From the NCBI GenBank assembly GCA_020809705.1, contig CP085834.1, positions 3,348,001 to 3,412,000 of the forward strand: DNA of 64,000 bases. Reading direction: 5' to 3'. The number at the start of each line of letters is the position of its first letter. Within the stretch, counting starts at the first letter, position 1. Below are positions 28,382 through 40,163 of the stretch, piece by piece. The position numbers and the translations under genes are program-made. This DNA is from Calonectria ilicicola. Taxonomy: Eukaryota; Ascomycota; Sordariomycetes; Hypocreales; Nectriaceae. Under the pieces are notes generated by a model that saw only the letters and a program-made list of their open reading frames with translations, ran no database searches and was not told where the DNA came from.

Positions 28382-29759
28382 TCACATGGGTAAAATAAAG
28401 TGAAGCTCCCTATGATACCGAGGGCAAGTAGTCTCCCACAGAGAATTTCCAGACACCATCCACAGATGAGCATCAATGTAACGTTGGAAGTCCTCTGACT
28501 TGTTGCCAGAAGATGTAAGCTCGTGATGCATGTCAATAAGTTCTTGCTGCTTCTCAAAGATTATTTTCTTGAGTAGCTTGAGAGCTTTATAAGTTGGCAA
28601 TTTGTATTGCTGGATCAATATCGTGACAGCATTCGTTAGCCGTGATTTAGTCGACGCCATGGCCGCACATTCTTTCGGCCAGGTCCACCAATCGTTGCTA
28701 AGGCCAAGCAATCCTGCTACGAGAGATCGGAAGGCTAATACTGAATGCCTCTCAGAGTCGGTAATGTTCAATTCCATGGTATACTCAATAGCATAGGAGT
28801 AAGGCCTGGCCATCATGTTAGTAAGCTTCTGCCTTTGGAGAGCTGCAACTTACATCATGCCAGAATTCAAGACACGGAATTCAAAGTAATCGTCAAAATT
28901 AGTAATATCATCAACTCCTCGTGTCTCGACAGTCAATACCCATTCTCCTAGGGCCCTAAGATAGGGAAGACCGCGGTCGTAGTCACATGCGAGCACTTTG
29001 CGAACCTGTGGGACAAGAAGATTTCCGAAGGTATTATTGGGTTCGCTTTTGCCTGCGTCGAAAAGAATATTTGCAATTCCAACATTCAACTTGTCATGAG
29101 CCTGGTGCAACATGATGAGCTGGTTTACTTCCCAAAGCGTCTTTGATGGTGGGGCTGAGAACATACCTCGTTTCTTGGCAATGCTTCGGCTTTGTCTGTT
29201 TATTATTAGACATACAGAGCAGCAAAATAACCCATTCATAGAAACACGTACCGTCAATAAGAAAGAAGAAATTGGTGAACCATGCCGTAAGATCCAATCT
29301 ATCTGGATGGGCTTCAGGGAGGATCAAGGCATCCCAGGCCCCAGATATGGTGTTTAGCGGACCATAAAATGCGTTTTCAGTACTACCATCAATTATTTCT
29401 GACCATTCTTTGGTCTGCTGTGCTGCTGAACGATTGATTCTGTCCGATGCAAGGTTGCGGTAAACTGGTAAAAGAGTAAGTGCTCCAGTCTCTCTGACCT
29501 CCTCGTTGCTAACACGATGAGAACGATGGAATTTTGTTTCCAAGGAAAGGATAAATTCGCCCATTCTTGCTGATTGTGTGGATGATGAATGTAGTAAATG
29601 AGGAAGATTAGATTGCTCTGGTTTAGACATGAGATGGGCGTTTCGTACGAGGCTTTTATAGATGGGATACCTAGTATAGAATGTCATGTTGGTAGGCGAA
29701 GCGACTTTGAGGGATATGTTGGTCCGTAAATCACTCCTTCGCATTTCCACTAGGCACAT
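28382..29759 (-). CDS. class I terpene cyclase, about 408 aa, four exons
   Basis: Exons 29759-29252, 29195-29167, 29119-28854 and 28805-28382; introns of 56, 47 and 48 nt in phases 1, 0 and 2. Splicing at 29251/29196 creates an aspartate-rich motif, LIDDKAE (DDxxE), directly after the helix LTAWFTNFFF. The second metal motif is NDWWTWPKE (NSE type, NDxxTxxKE). A CPRYH segment near the C-terminus matches the pyrophosphate-sensing RY motif, and EAHPDRL precedes helix D as in fungal di-/sesterterpene cyclases. The protein lacks a prenyltransferase half, so it needs prenyl diphosphate made elsewhere. The start is uncertain (ATGs at 29759, 29744 or 29687), and so is one acceptor (29120 or 18 nt further in). 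No P450 or transferase adjoins it, so product class is not inferable. Confidence 0.82.
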
Positions 29760-31264
29760 GCATCGCCTCTGATCTTCATTGAAGCGAATATTGTTGATGT
29801 TTTGATTGGCACATCATGCCTTGCACGGCACGGCGCGCACAAGCCACGATCCTGTCCCGAGTCATTTCTCGCCCAACTGACCTCAGGCGCGTCCGTTTTG
29901 AGATATTTACATGGCTCGCTAAGTGTTGGTCCCTAAATAGGTAGTTGCTCGCAGATCGGGTCTAGCCCAGACCACTTGGGGGCATGCCACAACGCCATCG
30001 CTGTTGGTTGTACTCTATGAATGTATGTCTATTCAACATGACTCGTGCATACGCCACGGCGCTCGCATAAGTAGAAACCACCGTGCACTGCATGATTCCG
30101 CCCTAGGACCCGTTTCCTGATTCGATTTCGAGTACCAGAGCTGGATCGCCATGATCGCGTACGAAGGACCCACCAAATGTGGCTGATCCCGCAACAAGTA
30201 GCGTTTCATTTGTGCAGATCCTTTGCGAGAACACCGCCATGGGCAATCTTTCAGTTTTATGGACATGTTGAATTCCAAATCATTCATCCCTTCAAATTGA
30301 GAAGCAATAGAGTAGAGCTAAAAAGAATTACTAATTGGCTGATTCGTATTGGATCCAAGCCCAGGTCGATGGCGTTTGCGATTCTGACAGTAGCCGACCA
30401 CACCCACGTTGCTCATCCATCTTGCAATCAATACCCAAGAAATATTATTTACCATTCAGGGTCGGCGGGAGACAAAGCACTTTGATGAATCAAAGGATCT
30501 GACTCAGCGGCATGCTTGCTTAGTATGCTACTGCTGTCTCGCAGATTAGATATCGTATGATCAGATGTCTCGGGTTATCTCCCCATATAGTCACCACAGG
30601 ACAAGGGAATGTAACAAAACGTAAGTGATTGGATAATGAGCAGGATTTCAGGACGAGACGGGCCGAATGAAGAGGTTTTTTGTACCAAAAACAGAAGCGG
30701 GTGTCTGAAACCAAATATTATCAAACACTACGACCTGTTTTCTCTATAGCATCCAACTACCCAATCCGTACAACCACATTCCTTATTCACTCTGATGTGA
30801 GATGAAAGTAGAAATAAATGTGTTCATGAAATATAAGTCAAGATTTATTGGGAATGCACCTTCTTCAACTACTAAAAACAATGATATGCAGAATTTCCAT
30901 CGTATTTTGCTCAATATTTGCATGTATAGCTCGAGTAATTGAAATTAAGACACTATTATTTGAGCATCGTCATTTTGGGTGCATTAACATAGTCTTGATT
31001 GCAAAATTTACGTTTGAAAGCCTGTCTCCAACCAGCTACAGGCAGCTCAAAGTTTATTGTTCCATTCGTTAGAAGATACCGAGGAAACATTCCAGAGTGA
31101 CAGTAGTCAGAGGAGGTGGTGACACCAGAGACTGGTTGAACCCTAGCCCGCCTCTGAAATTCACCGTCAGCTCAGCTATTTAAGCAGCATATTCGCCAAC
31201 GACGTTTCTCTTCGCATTATATTTTGTCACGCTTCACATTTTAATTATTTTAATGATTCTCGAA
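29760..31264. other. intergenic, 1.5 kb
   Basis: Several short frames on both strands, none with recognisable content. I see no tailoring enzyme for the terpene cyclase here. Confidence 0.45.
31177..31184 (+). promoter_or_regulatory. TATA-like box of small secreted protein
   Basis: TATTTAAG about 80 nt upstream of the chosen ATG at 31265. Confidence 0.4.
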
Positions 31265-31536
31265 ATGAGATTCCTCACCACTCTCACTTCCCTCCTTGTC
31301 GTCCCTATCTTTGCCAGGCCCATCCAAGAGGCAACAGCTGAGGGTGGCTCCATGAGCGCCGATGTACCCCCACAGTGCCAACGAGATTGCGCTCGTGAAC
31401 AGTTTTACTGCAGTGTTCAATGTTCCAACCAGAGCCAATGCATCCAAAGCTGCGAAGTTTACAAGGTAAGTCAAATTCAACCACTCCAATGAGTTTTGTG
31501 TGTATATAGGTGACTGTCCTCTCCTTTGAGAGGTAG
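31265..31536 (+). CDS. small cysteine-rich secreted protein, 75 aa
   Basis: Exons 31265-31465 and 31510-31536 with a 44-nt intron (GTAAGT..TATATAG) in phase 0. An in-frame ATG four codons upstream (31253) is possible, but 31265 gives a cleaner signal peptide (MRFLTTLTSLLVVPIFA). The mature peptide is about 55 residues with six cysteines spaced C-x3-C-x6-C-x3-C-x5-C-x3-C, that is three CxxxC pairs, compatible with a disulphide-stapled helical hairpin. The last nine codons come from the second exon. Size, signal and cysteine content fit an effector-like or antimicrobial-type secreted protein, but I recognise no named family. Expression evidence would be needed to be sure it is real. Confidence 0.6.
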
Positions 31537-32228
31537 CTCAGACTTGGTTGCCCAAGGAGCACTCTGATTAGAGCCAAAATGGCAGTTCGGCAGCCTGTAC
31601 TCTTTGCGCCGTAATGAGTTTTGTGTATTAATACAATGTACTATAGACATGCGTAAGTTTTACTATTCAACCGGCTATTGGGATTAAACTTATAAGTGAC
31701 TAGATTGACCAATGCGTTCTTTTGTCAAATCTATTGACCCTAGCTATTGCGCCTATCTAACTCCTTCAATCCGCAAAAGGTAGTCCGCCATGACTTTCTA
31801 CCTTTTAATTTGCGACGTTGCTATCGGGGCTCAGGCTACAGTTCAAGAAACTCGATTTGCTCCCCTTTTCAAGAGCAGCTTAATCATTATTCAATTAAAT
31901 ATACAAGCTAATTAATTTAAAAAGAGATCTTTTGAAATTATAAAGATCATAACATCGTTCAATTTATCTAGATGGAATTTCTAGCCATTAACCCAACCTC
32001 CATTTTCAACAAATTCCCATCTAGCCTCACCTACATCATCCTTTTACCCATTCTTCAAAGACCTATTCTGGCTAAAGTCCTGGCGTACATCCATAACCGG
32101 TCGTTATAGGCACCCTTATTAAAGAGGTTTGGCCTTCACGGAACCTTGCAGGGTACGCACAAATGAGATCAAGAATCAACACTTAGAGATTTAGTTTATG
32201 CTTAAATTGCTACTCTAATGCTAAATTG
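31537..32228. other. AT-rich intergenic
   Basis: Strongly AT-rich around 31860-31950. No gene seen. Confidence 0.4.
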
Positions 32229-33352
32229 CTACTCGGTTAGCTTCGTTAACCTCTTCATTATGCCCTCAGTATTCGCAGTGCTCGGTGAGGTGTAATCGAT
32301 TGTGTAAATCGAGATGGAGACACCCCCATTCTCAACCACGTATGTCTCTCCTGGGAGTGAGCAATCGCCATTGATGCAAGTATTGACGCCAGCAGCGTAC
32401 GGCTTAATGTTGGCCCAGGTAAAAGTGCCCTCAGTCGAACCTGGAACAGCCTCGTTGACGTGTGCATTGCCAGTCATTCTCGTTTGAACGTATTTTAATC
32501 CTGTCGTGTTCCCGTCCAGCGGAGGGATATTGACATTGGCGCCGTATCCCAGTGGCAGAATGGGTCCTCCTGCGGGGATGCTGTTGATAAAGGTGTTAAT
32601 CACCTTGAGGGACACCTCGGCAGCCCATGTAGCGGGGTTAGTCTTGTTGGTAATCTCAAAGTACGGGGTCTCGTCGTTGCTTGCCGAAAATGCAATGGCG
32701 GGAATGCTTCGATGAGTCGCAGCGTATCTACAGATATCGAATTAGCCGAGGCCATTGAGGCGTGTCGGTCACTTACGCGGCGCCTGCAGTTCCTGAGAGA
32801 GTCCAGACAAAGGGTCCAAGGTTAGTTCCGTAATTAGGACCCGTCACAACCAGATCAGGAACCTTGAAATCGGCGAATTTTGGAAGGACATAGTCAAGCG
32901 CAACAAAGGTGCATGCTGCTGGTGTGCCATTGTAATACCAAATTTGGCTGTCTTTTGGGTCACTCCCAACCTAGCACATTTATAGTTAGAAATACAAGAA
33001 CGCAGACGCAGATGAATATAGAATTTCCAACATACAGATGGAGCACCAGCTGGGATGAGATCGTATTGTGAGGGCCCAGTTAAATTGGCCTCGGTAGTAA
33101 AATCGGAGCGCCCGCCCTGGCCACTCTGCTTTGTCGCAGGTGCGACTATCCAAGCTACAATGCAAGTATTAGAGAACGACATGTTTGCCTCAGAAGGAGG
33201 AGAAATTGCGCACCATCATGACCGTCCTCCTTGAGCAGGCGGTAAAGCTCACGCAAATTACCAGATCCGAACCCGTCATCATTATTCAACAAGATGTTGA
33301 GGGAGTGCGAAGCAGGCACAAATAGAGCGACGAGGACGCTGGACAAACGCAT
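32229..33352 (-). CDS. SurE-like acid phosphatase/nucleotidase, 316 aa
   Basis: Exons 33352-33214, 33154-33036, 32970-32777 and 32727-32229; introns of 59, 65 and 49 nt in phases 1, 0 and 2. The N-terminus is a signal peptide (MRLSSVLVALFVPASHS) followed at once by the SurE metal motif NDDGFGSGN. Later SurE motifs are ATKQSGQGG (substrate loop), GPNYGTNLG (the NxG loop) and SGTAGAA. SurE enzymes are metal-dependent phosphomonoesterases acting on nucleotides and other phosphate esters; the secreted fungal forms are usually annotated as survival protein SurE-like. The signal peptide indicates a secreted or vacuolar enzyme. No operon-like partner. Confidence 0.88.
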
Positions 33353-34817
33353 CTTGACAGAGGCCAGATAAAAGGGTCACAAATTGACTGGTGCCACAAA
33401 TGGTGCAAGCTTTGGTGGTCAAAGGAGCTGAAAAGAAAAAGAAAAAAAAGAGTTCCGATTTCCGGGAGCTTTTGTACTGCTGATGGCTACGAACACTGAT
33501 CTTACCGTCTATCTATACCTTCCCGACCGGGTTAAACCTCCATGTAAGCCAAGAACATTCCCTGGTAAAATCGGCCTTATCTCCATGGATAAACACAAGT
33601 GTCTCCACTTTCCCCTCGGTGTTCATCAAACGCCTATTCAAATTTGGCAATTGGTCGCGTGTGATGGGAGATATCAGTCAGACGTTAGTTGATAAAGACC
33701 GCCAGCCTTAAAATCATATGTCCAACGTTGGTTGGGAGTAAAGTTGAATGAGAAACTAAATGCAGCCTGTCCACAAGACCTTTTTGAGCCACAACGTACG
33801 CCAAGCATTCAGTCAAGGGTAACTCTGCGACACGGATGCAGAGCTTCATACGCCAAAACAGCCCTCGTGAGAAAGCATTTTGATGCTTATTTCAATCGTT
33901 TATATTTAGAGAAACGCTATAAAAATGACATCAACTGGAACAAACACTCAAGGGAGTTCAAGCGATGCTGGGGCTAGCAGTTTGGGTGTTCCACAGGTGA
34001 AAGATTGAAACATGACAATGGAATAACTAAAATCAATCGTCTCTAGGTCGTTTTAAATTCTCCATGGTCGCATTCTTCAAATACTCTATCGAGTTTTTTT
34101 TTTTATTAATGCAGGTGCACTACAAGGCCGAAGTGTCAAATACCCCATATTGACTCCGAACCTCGGCATCAAATTGCCAACTTTGTCTTGTCGTATGCCA
34201 AGCATTTTAGAGCGCTGACCCACCTCAGCTACTAAACTGTAAGAGGAGACCAGCCAGCTGACAAACTACTCACGTGAGGATCATGGAACTCCCCGGTCAA
34301 CAGCAATAACATAACATAACCTCTCAACTTTGAGACGTTGGCCCGGGTCACTATCTCCAACCAAAATTTTATTCTCATGATGATAACCCATTCCCTTAGT
34401 TCTATGTCTTATTATTCTTGAGTTGTCTTTTTCTATCAATGGAAATGTTAGGAAGCATCGTCTAATGTTGTGGCTGAATAGTTTGAATTTTAGTCTGGGT
34501 CCCTGTACCTTAAGACCAATAGTCTTTTTCTTGCCAAAAGAAAAACACGCTATTTGAAGAAAGGTCGGAAAATAACCAATCAGTACTTCTTATTGCCGAA
34601 ATTAGACCAACACAATGAGCCACTAGCACAACGAAGTGGAGGTTGAGGAACAGACCCCAGAGCAAAACGAGACTGAATTCGTCAAAAGTAGCATCGTCCA
34701 GCACGCACTTAAAGACATGCCAAAGCCCTGCACATCTCCCTCTGGCAAAATTTTCCTTCCGTATTCGTTGTTTGGTTCCTGGAGCGAAATCTCGATGCAG
34801 GCTTTGCTTCTTTAACA
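33353..34817. other. intergenic, 1.46 kb
   Basis: Divergent promoter region between the SurE-like gene and the second wall-type protein. Small frames present have no supportable identity. Confidence 0.45.
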
Positions 34818-35909
34818 ATGAGACTCACTCCTATTTGCCTTGGCCTCATTGCCATAGGCTCGTTTACCTCTGCTCACCGACAATGTACGCCTCACAGTAG
34901 GTATGTGGCATTGACCGCCAGCACCAAGCTTTCAATGAGCGGCAGCTCCAGCATCAGACCCGCGAGCACTTCTATTCGTGATGATACCACTGGGAATGTT
35001 TATGAGAGCACGTCTAAGGACACTACTTATACCACGATTTTGACGACACAGTCGGGTACGGAGGCTATTGGTACGGAAACGATGACGGATACCACCTCAA
35101 TTGCGGCATCGACAAGCACAGAAGCCATCAGCACGGATACCACAACGGATGCGATGACGGATACTCCGACGGATACCGCCTCGACTGCAACAGCTACAAG
35201 CGCGGAACCTATTGGGTCTGGTACAATGACGGACGATGCGACGGATACTGTCTTGTTTCCTACAACAACAGAGACAGAATCGATTGGCCTAGAAAGCACG
35301 AAGGATACTACCTCGGCTACTACACCCATAGAGACCGAAACAGTAGACCCCGACACTACGACGGATGCTGTCCCAATTTTAACAGAGACAAGCTCTACTC
35401 CGCTGAGCGCAACTACGAATGGGGCGACGGAGCCATCCACCTCAACTCCGGATGCCACCTCATCCACAGTTGCTCCACCAGTCGCTACTTTCAACGTCGT
35501 GGGCGGGAACTCACTCAATACAAATGTTAATGGCCAGCAACTGTGGTCCCTAAACGGTGCCACCAATCCGACTGCCATTTATTTCAAAATTTCTTCTGGT
35601 GGCTGGGGGCAATATCCGTTTTCCATTGAAGATTCTACATCTTATCTGATGACAAATGGGCTGTATGTTTGCTATGATACAAGTGGTGCTACCTTAAGTG
35701 TATCACCAGCGGCATCAATGGGCACTAGAAAACCGATCATTTGTACCAAAGGCGATGCTGGAAGTGCTTTGTCTTGTCACCCGGAAGGCTATAATGCAGT
35801 TTCAAGATTTTACGTCCTCACTACCCGTACATCAACGATTGCTTTATACATGGTTGATCCGACGACCAACCCATTCACAGTAACACCGGTGGACCTGATA
35901 ATACAGTGA
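34818..35909 (+). CDS. Ser/Thr-rich secreted wall-type protein, 363 aa
   Basis: Single-exon frame with signal peptide MRLTPICLGLIAIGSFTSA. Residues about 40-215 are Ser/Thr-rich with degenerate repeats built on a TxTDTTS-like unit (GTETMTDTTS, STDTTTDAMT, DPDTTTDAVP), expected to be densely O-mannosylated. The C-terminal ~145 residues are a folded-looking module containing FSIEDSTSYL, LYVCYD, IICTKG and LSCHPEGY. The same order of elements occurs in the protein at 25830-26857. No GPI-attachment signal is evident. Likely a cell-wall or extracellular mucin-like protein. A short intron near codons 22-35 is conceivable but not required. Confidence 0.75.
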   Translation: MRLTPICLGLIAIGSFTSAHRQCTPHSRYVALTASTKLSMSGSSSIRPASTSIRDDTTGNVYESTSKDTTYTTILTTQSGTEAIGTETMTDTTSIAASTSTEAISTDTTTDAMTDTPTDTASTATATSAEPIGSGTMTDDATDTVLFPTTTETESIGLESTKDTTSATTPIETETVDPDTTTDAVPILTETSSTPLSATTNGATEPSTSTPDATSSTVAPPVATFNVVGGNSLNTNVNGQQLWSLNGATNPTAIYFKISSGGWGQYPFSIEDSTSYLMTNGLYVCYDTSGATLSVSPAASMGTRKPIICTKGDAGSALSCHPEGYNAVSRFYVLTTRTSTIALYMVDPTTNPFTVTPVDLIIQ

Positions 35910-36641
35910 TAAGCTGATAGACAATCACTGAGCATTGCTTTTGATCCTGTTAAGAGAGAATCAGGCACCGTCGATAATGCCAATAAACTAAACGAGAGTT
36001 TCCATTTCTAATTTAAAATCCACTTCATTGATTTCTAGTTTCGGTTTCACATTTGGTTGTTAAAGTCGTCCACCCTGTGTTCTACTAACCACTGATGTAT
36101 TTAATTGCTCATTTTGGGGATACACGTCGCGTCGCGTCCTTGCTCTTGGCAGCGATTGGTTCAGGTTGTGTCACTATACCAAATTGATGACCGCTAGCGT
36201 GCATAATGGAACCAGCATGACGCCAATTGTCTTAGAGTGCAAGGTCATGCTGGTCATAGATTGGGCTGTCCTACTGAGTGATCCGCTTTGTCTAACTTTC
36301 TACTGCCCAATCACATCTTCGCCGAACACAAAGGTTGCGTTTTACTGAGCGAAAAGCAAGTTCTAGAGCTTTGATAGGCGGCGCCACACAATGGATCTTC
36401 GTTCAGCTGGGCCGCAGTCGGTGTCGCACGATTTTGAGGCCACTTGAAGAAAGACCTAGCAGTCAAAGTGGGACGCTTACCTCACCTTGACCATTTTGCT
36501 TTTGAGCGAATATAATAGTGCGCTCTCCCGTTACATATCATATCTCCTACACTTCTTTCATTGTCCCCCTTACGCGGGCCAAATACTTGACTTGCAGAGA
36601 ACCGATCCTGTATTCTTTTTCATTTTCTTTTCTGTGCAAAA
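35910..36641. other. intergenic
   Basis: Promoter of the UDP-sugar gene; pyrimidine-rich stretch near 36535-36640 just before the start codon. No gene seen. Confidence 0.45.
36511..36517 (+). promoter_or_regulatory. TATA-like box
   Basis: TATAATA about 130 nt upstream of the ATG at 36642. Confidence 0.35.
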
Positions 36642-37765
36642 ATGGCCATTCTCGTGACCGGCGTACGACAATCACTACAAGATACCGGCGATAGCTGAGC
36701 TAACAAAACTCCAGGGTGCCGGATTTCTTGGATACCACTTGGTGAAGCATTTGCTGCAGCAGGGACACCAAGTGATAGTGATGGACTCTCTGTGGACTGG
36801 CTCTATGACCAATATTGATGAGTTCAAAGGGCACGAGAATTTCAGCCACGTCATGTGAATCCTCCCTACATTAGTCGGTACGATCAACAAACTCATTGAG
36901 TGCTACAGACATGACGTCAGAGACGCGTTGCCCGATGTTGGGAAGGTTGATGAAATTTACCACCTCGCTTGTCCAGCCAGTCCAGATCGATTCAAAGAAG
37001 ATCCAATCGGAATATTGGAAACTTGTTTTCGCGGAACCCAGAATGTACTCAATCTAGCCGTCAAATTCAAAGCACGAGTTCTGCTGGCTAGTACTTCAGG
37101 TAATTACATCACGCTCTTGTTTGCTTCACACACTAATTCTCGATATAGAGACATATGGCGACCCTGAGGTAAGCCCTCAACCGGAGAGCTACAGGGGTAA
37201 TGTAAACTGTTATGGTCCTCGATCATGCTACGACGAGGGGAAGCGAGTGTCGGAGGCTCTAGCTTACGCTTACCGAACAACGCACAATCTACAAGTGCGC
37301 ATCACCCGAATTTTCAACACTTACGGATCCCACATGGAGCCAAAAGACGGCCGAGCCGTCCCCAATTTTATCGCTGCAGCCATCGACAACAAGCCCATAG
37401 TTATATACGGCGACGGCAGTGCGACGCGATGCTTTCAGTTCGTTACTGATTGTGTGAGGGGGCTGGTGGCACTAATGAAGAGCGATTATGACCATCCTGT
37501 GAACCTAGGTAGCGATGATGAAATGCCCATCGGGGAGCTCGCCAACGTTGTGACGAAAGTGGTTGCAGCAAAACTTGGAAAGGATGAGACCACCCCTATC
37601 AACTTTCTCAATAAGAGAGAAGATGACCCGGTGAGACGAAAACCGGATATCACGCTTGCCAATCAAGTTCTTGGTTGGCAGCCAACCGTGTCACTTGAAG
37701 AGGGGATGGAAGCTACTGTTGACTGGTTCCTGAAAAAATCTGAAAAAGATTTCTTTGATAAGTGA
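36642..37765 (+). CDS. UDP-glucuronate decarboxylase-like SDR, 322 aa
   Basis: Extended short-chain dehydrogenase converting, by homology, UDP-glucuronate to UDP-xylose, or a close nucleotide-sugar dehydratase. Exons 36642-36662 (only seven codons), 36715-36854, 36909-37099 and 37149-37765; introns of 52, 54 and 49 nt in phases 0, 2 and 1. The first join creates the Rossmann motif TGGAGFLGYH. Further motifs: LACPASP, ASTSETYGDPE, NCYGPRSCYDEGKR holding the catalytic Tyr and Lys (YxxxK), and RIFNTYGSHM. There is no N-terminal membrane anchor, unlike Golgi-type animal enzymes, so a cytosolic form. No other nucleotide-sugar genes adjoin it. Specificity between UDP-xylose synthase and a related dehydratase is not fixed by sequence alone. 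Confidence 0.85.
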
Positions 37766-38374
37766 TTGATATCAAATGATGGCGTTTTGATGGCACTTCA
37801 GTCTGGCAAGTCCTGGGAAGACTGGAATGAGCTCGAAGAACACTGATGTCGGATATGACAAACAGTACCATAATAAACTTAGATTAGAACAATCTGAACT
37901 GCTCTATTGGTATGATGGAACAAAGTGCAATCCGCACATGCCCAAGTACATATCGCCGCCTTTGTGCCTCCTCTACCTGCTCATTCAACTTTTGCTCAGC
38001 TATTCATGCGACAAGACCTAGATCGGTGTGTCAAGACAACCATATTTAATTAATGAAGCGATATTTGCGTGGACCAACCGACTATTGTAGACCAGAGTCG
38101 GCAAAAGTTCGCTAATGGTAGCTACCATCCTCGTAGACAATGTAATCCATGACTACAATTTATAATAAACCATACTTTCGGTGGTTGTCATCGTATGCTG
38201 CCTTACAACTTAGTGTTGTATTACTCTGAATTAAAACAGTACTGTAAAGGTGGAGAGATTGAATGCGCGGCACATTCCTCTTAGGTGGGTATAAATAGTC
38301 ACTTTAATTTACAAAGTTACACAAAAGGCTGTTCGCGGAAAGACATATAATGCCTGGAGGAATGATCGACTGGT
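37766..38374. other. intergenic, convergent 3' ends
   Basis: AT-rich spacer between convergent genes. Nothing coding seen. Confidence 0.45.
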
Positions 38375-39904
38375 TTATTTTATTTTAGAACCACTCGTGG
38401 AAGCGGCTGCTTGACACGCTACCTTGTGCATTTTGTAATGAGAGACCTGGCATGTCCGCCCACAATACGCAGCCGCTTTGCACCTCCCGCACAACATCAA
38501 TTGCGCAGAAATCTTGTCGCAACCAGTGCATCGCGATGACGAACCGCTTTCACCCCCATTTATGCTCTCGGCCGCTTCTAACAACTCTTCTGCTCTCTTT
38601 TTCGCCAACCTCAGTATCCGCTGTTCGCGCAAGCTAACATGTGCCGCAGCCCATTCGTTCCCTCCTGGAGAATACACGCCCTCCGCTAGGTTTGCTTCTA
38701 GCTTGTCCACTGGAATTCGAAAACCATCCAGAAGACTAGAGAACGACTCTATCAAAAACTGCAGGACTTCTACTTCATTTGAGATGCTGATCATCCTATC
38801 GACAGCATCGGCTTTCTGAACCGCCAAGGCAGAGAGATCCTGTTCATTCAATCGCTGAATACGGAGATACCGAAGGACATTTTTCGGTAGTGGATTGGCG
38901 AGAGTGAGGGGGATGGTGGTGGTCGAATCGAGTGCCGCCGATAACCAGAGCTTATGCTTTTGTTCAAAAAATGGTGCCATGTCATGCGTTGAAAGAACGA
39001 GATCATAGCTGTCGTTGGGATTTCCGGGTACGACAAAGCCATAGAGACGTAAAAGGCGATTGTTCGGAATAGGTCCATAAGTGATGAAAACCTAAAAAGG
39101 ACCACGCAGGTAAGCGCACAGGTTTGTGACATGAAAGAACAAGACGAACATACCTGATCTCCGGCTTCGTAGTCTTTCCCAGAAAGAACAGAGAGATTGC
39201 CAGTTGACACATCGTAGGCGTGGCACTGTTTAACTTCGGATGAATGGTTCAACATATCCGCGAAGGGCGCCAACAGTCGAAGGAAGTTTCCATCAGGCAT
39301 TTTAAAATCCATCCCACGACTCCAGACGGTGCAGAGAGCCCACTTGTACTAAAAAGAAGAAAAAGAAGAATTAGCGGTTAGTTCATGACATCTATTATAC
39401 ATGCATTGCACCTACATCTTGGATGGTGAATTTATGGAGTGGAAAAAGATCCTGATTCTGAACAAGAAGTCGCATCACCAAATCCCTGTGACCGTCTTCG
39501 ATCTGTTCCTCCAATTGCTTCGTAATGGTGTACAGTGAAGTCCCGGCGCAAACTTCCAACTCGTCCTCTGTAAAGAAGATGCTTGAAGAGTAGCTTGCAG
39601 GGAACGCTGCCACATGGCTTCGTGGGCCCTCGTATCCCGATTCCCGCGATCGGACAAAAAGAATATACGTAGCCAAAACGTCTTCAACGGACAAGGGCGG
39701 CTGCACAGAGCGAAGGGCCGGCCCAAGACGGGAATCAGCATACGCATGATCAACTGTCCAGAGGATGTCAGATGGAATAGTGAGAATATTTTCTCCTTCT
39801 TTGAAAGGCCGCAGTGCTTTGACCCCGCGCCCGGTGTCCTGAAAATCAGCAAGTTCCAGGCCGTCCAGGCCCAAAGCCCCAGACTCACTCAACCAGCTCT
39901 CCAT
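38375..39904 (-). CDS. SET-domain protein with C-terminal MYND finger, 466 aa
   Basis: Exons 39904-39416, 39348-39154 and 39091-38375; introns of 67 and 62 nt, both phase 0. The SET core is split across exons: GRGVKALRPFKEGENIL at the N-terminus, FADMLNHSSEVKQCH in the middle and VFITYGPIPNNRLLRLYGFV at its end, including the NHS and ITYGP elements that bind S-adenosylmethionine. A Rubisco-LSMT-like helical domain follows, and the last ~50 residues form a MYND zinc finger (CTGC..CGRCKAAAYCGRTCQ..H..C). The layout suits a protein-lysine methyltransferase that uses the MYND finger for partner binding; histone or non-histone substrate is unknown. Confidence 0.87.
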
Positions 39905-40163
39905 GGGATCGGATCAGAGAAAGCCAGCTTCAAGTAGCATGGGTTATACGGCAGCGAAATCGTATAAGATTGATTTTAGGTTAGGCTGAATTTTAATACG
40001 CACAAGCCGCCCTGTGTTATGACGCAGGACCGACTTACCCCAGGCGGGGTCAGGTGACCGGGACCCACCATGAGCAGCCAACGAGAGCTTCCCATTTGAT
40101 CATGATTACGTCTGTCCAATGAACAGTTCAAATGCAAAAGAGTCTAGCAATGGTAGCTTTGAT

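Noticed and set aside
29760..31264. search for terpene tailoring genes beside the cyclase
   Set aside because: No P450, oxidoreductase or transferase motif is visible in any frame, so no terpene cluster is claimed.
35027..35578. Val-rich 183-codon minus-strand frame
   Set aside because: Same effect: antisense of the Ser/Thr-rich stalk of the protein at 34818-35909.
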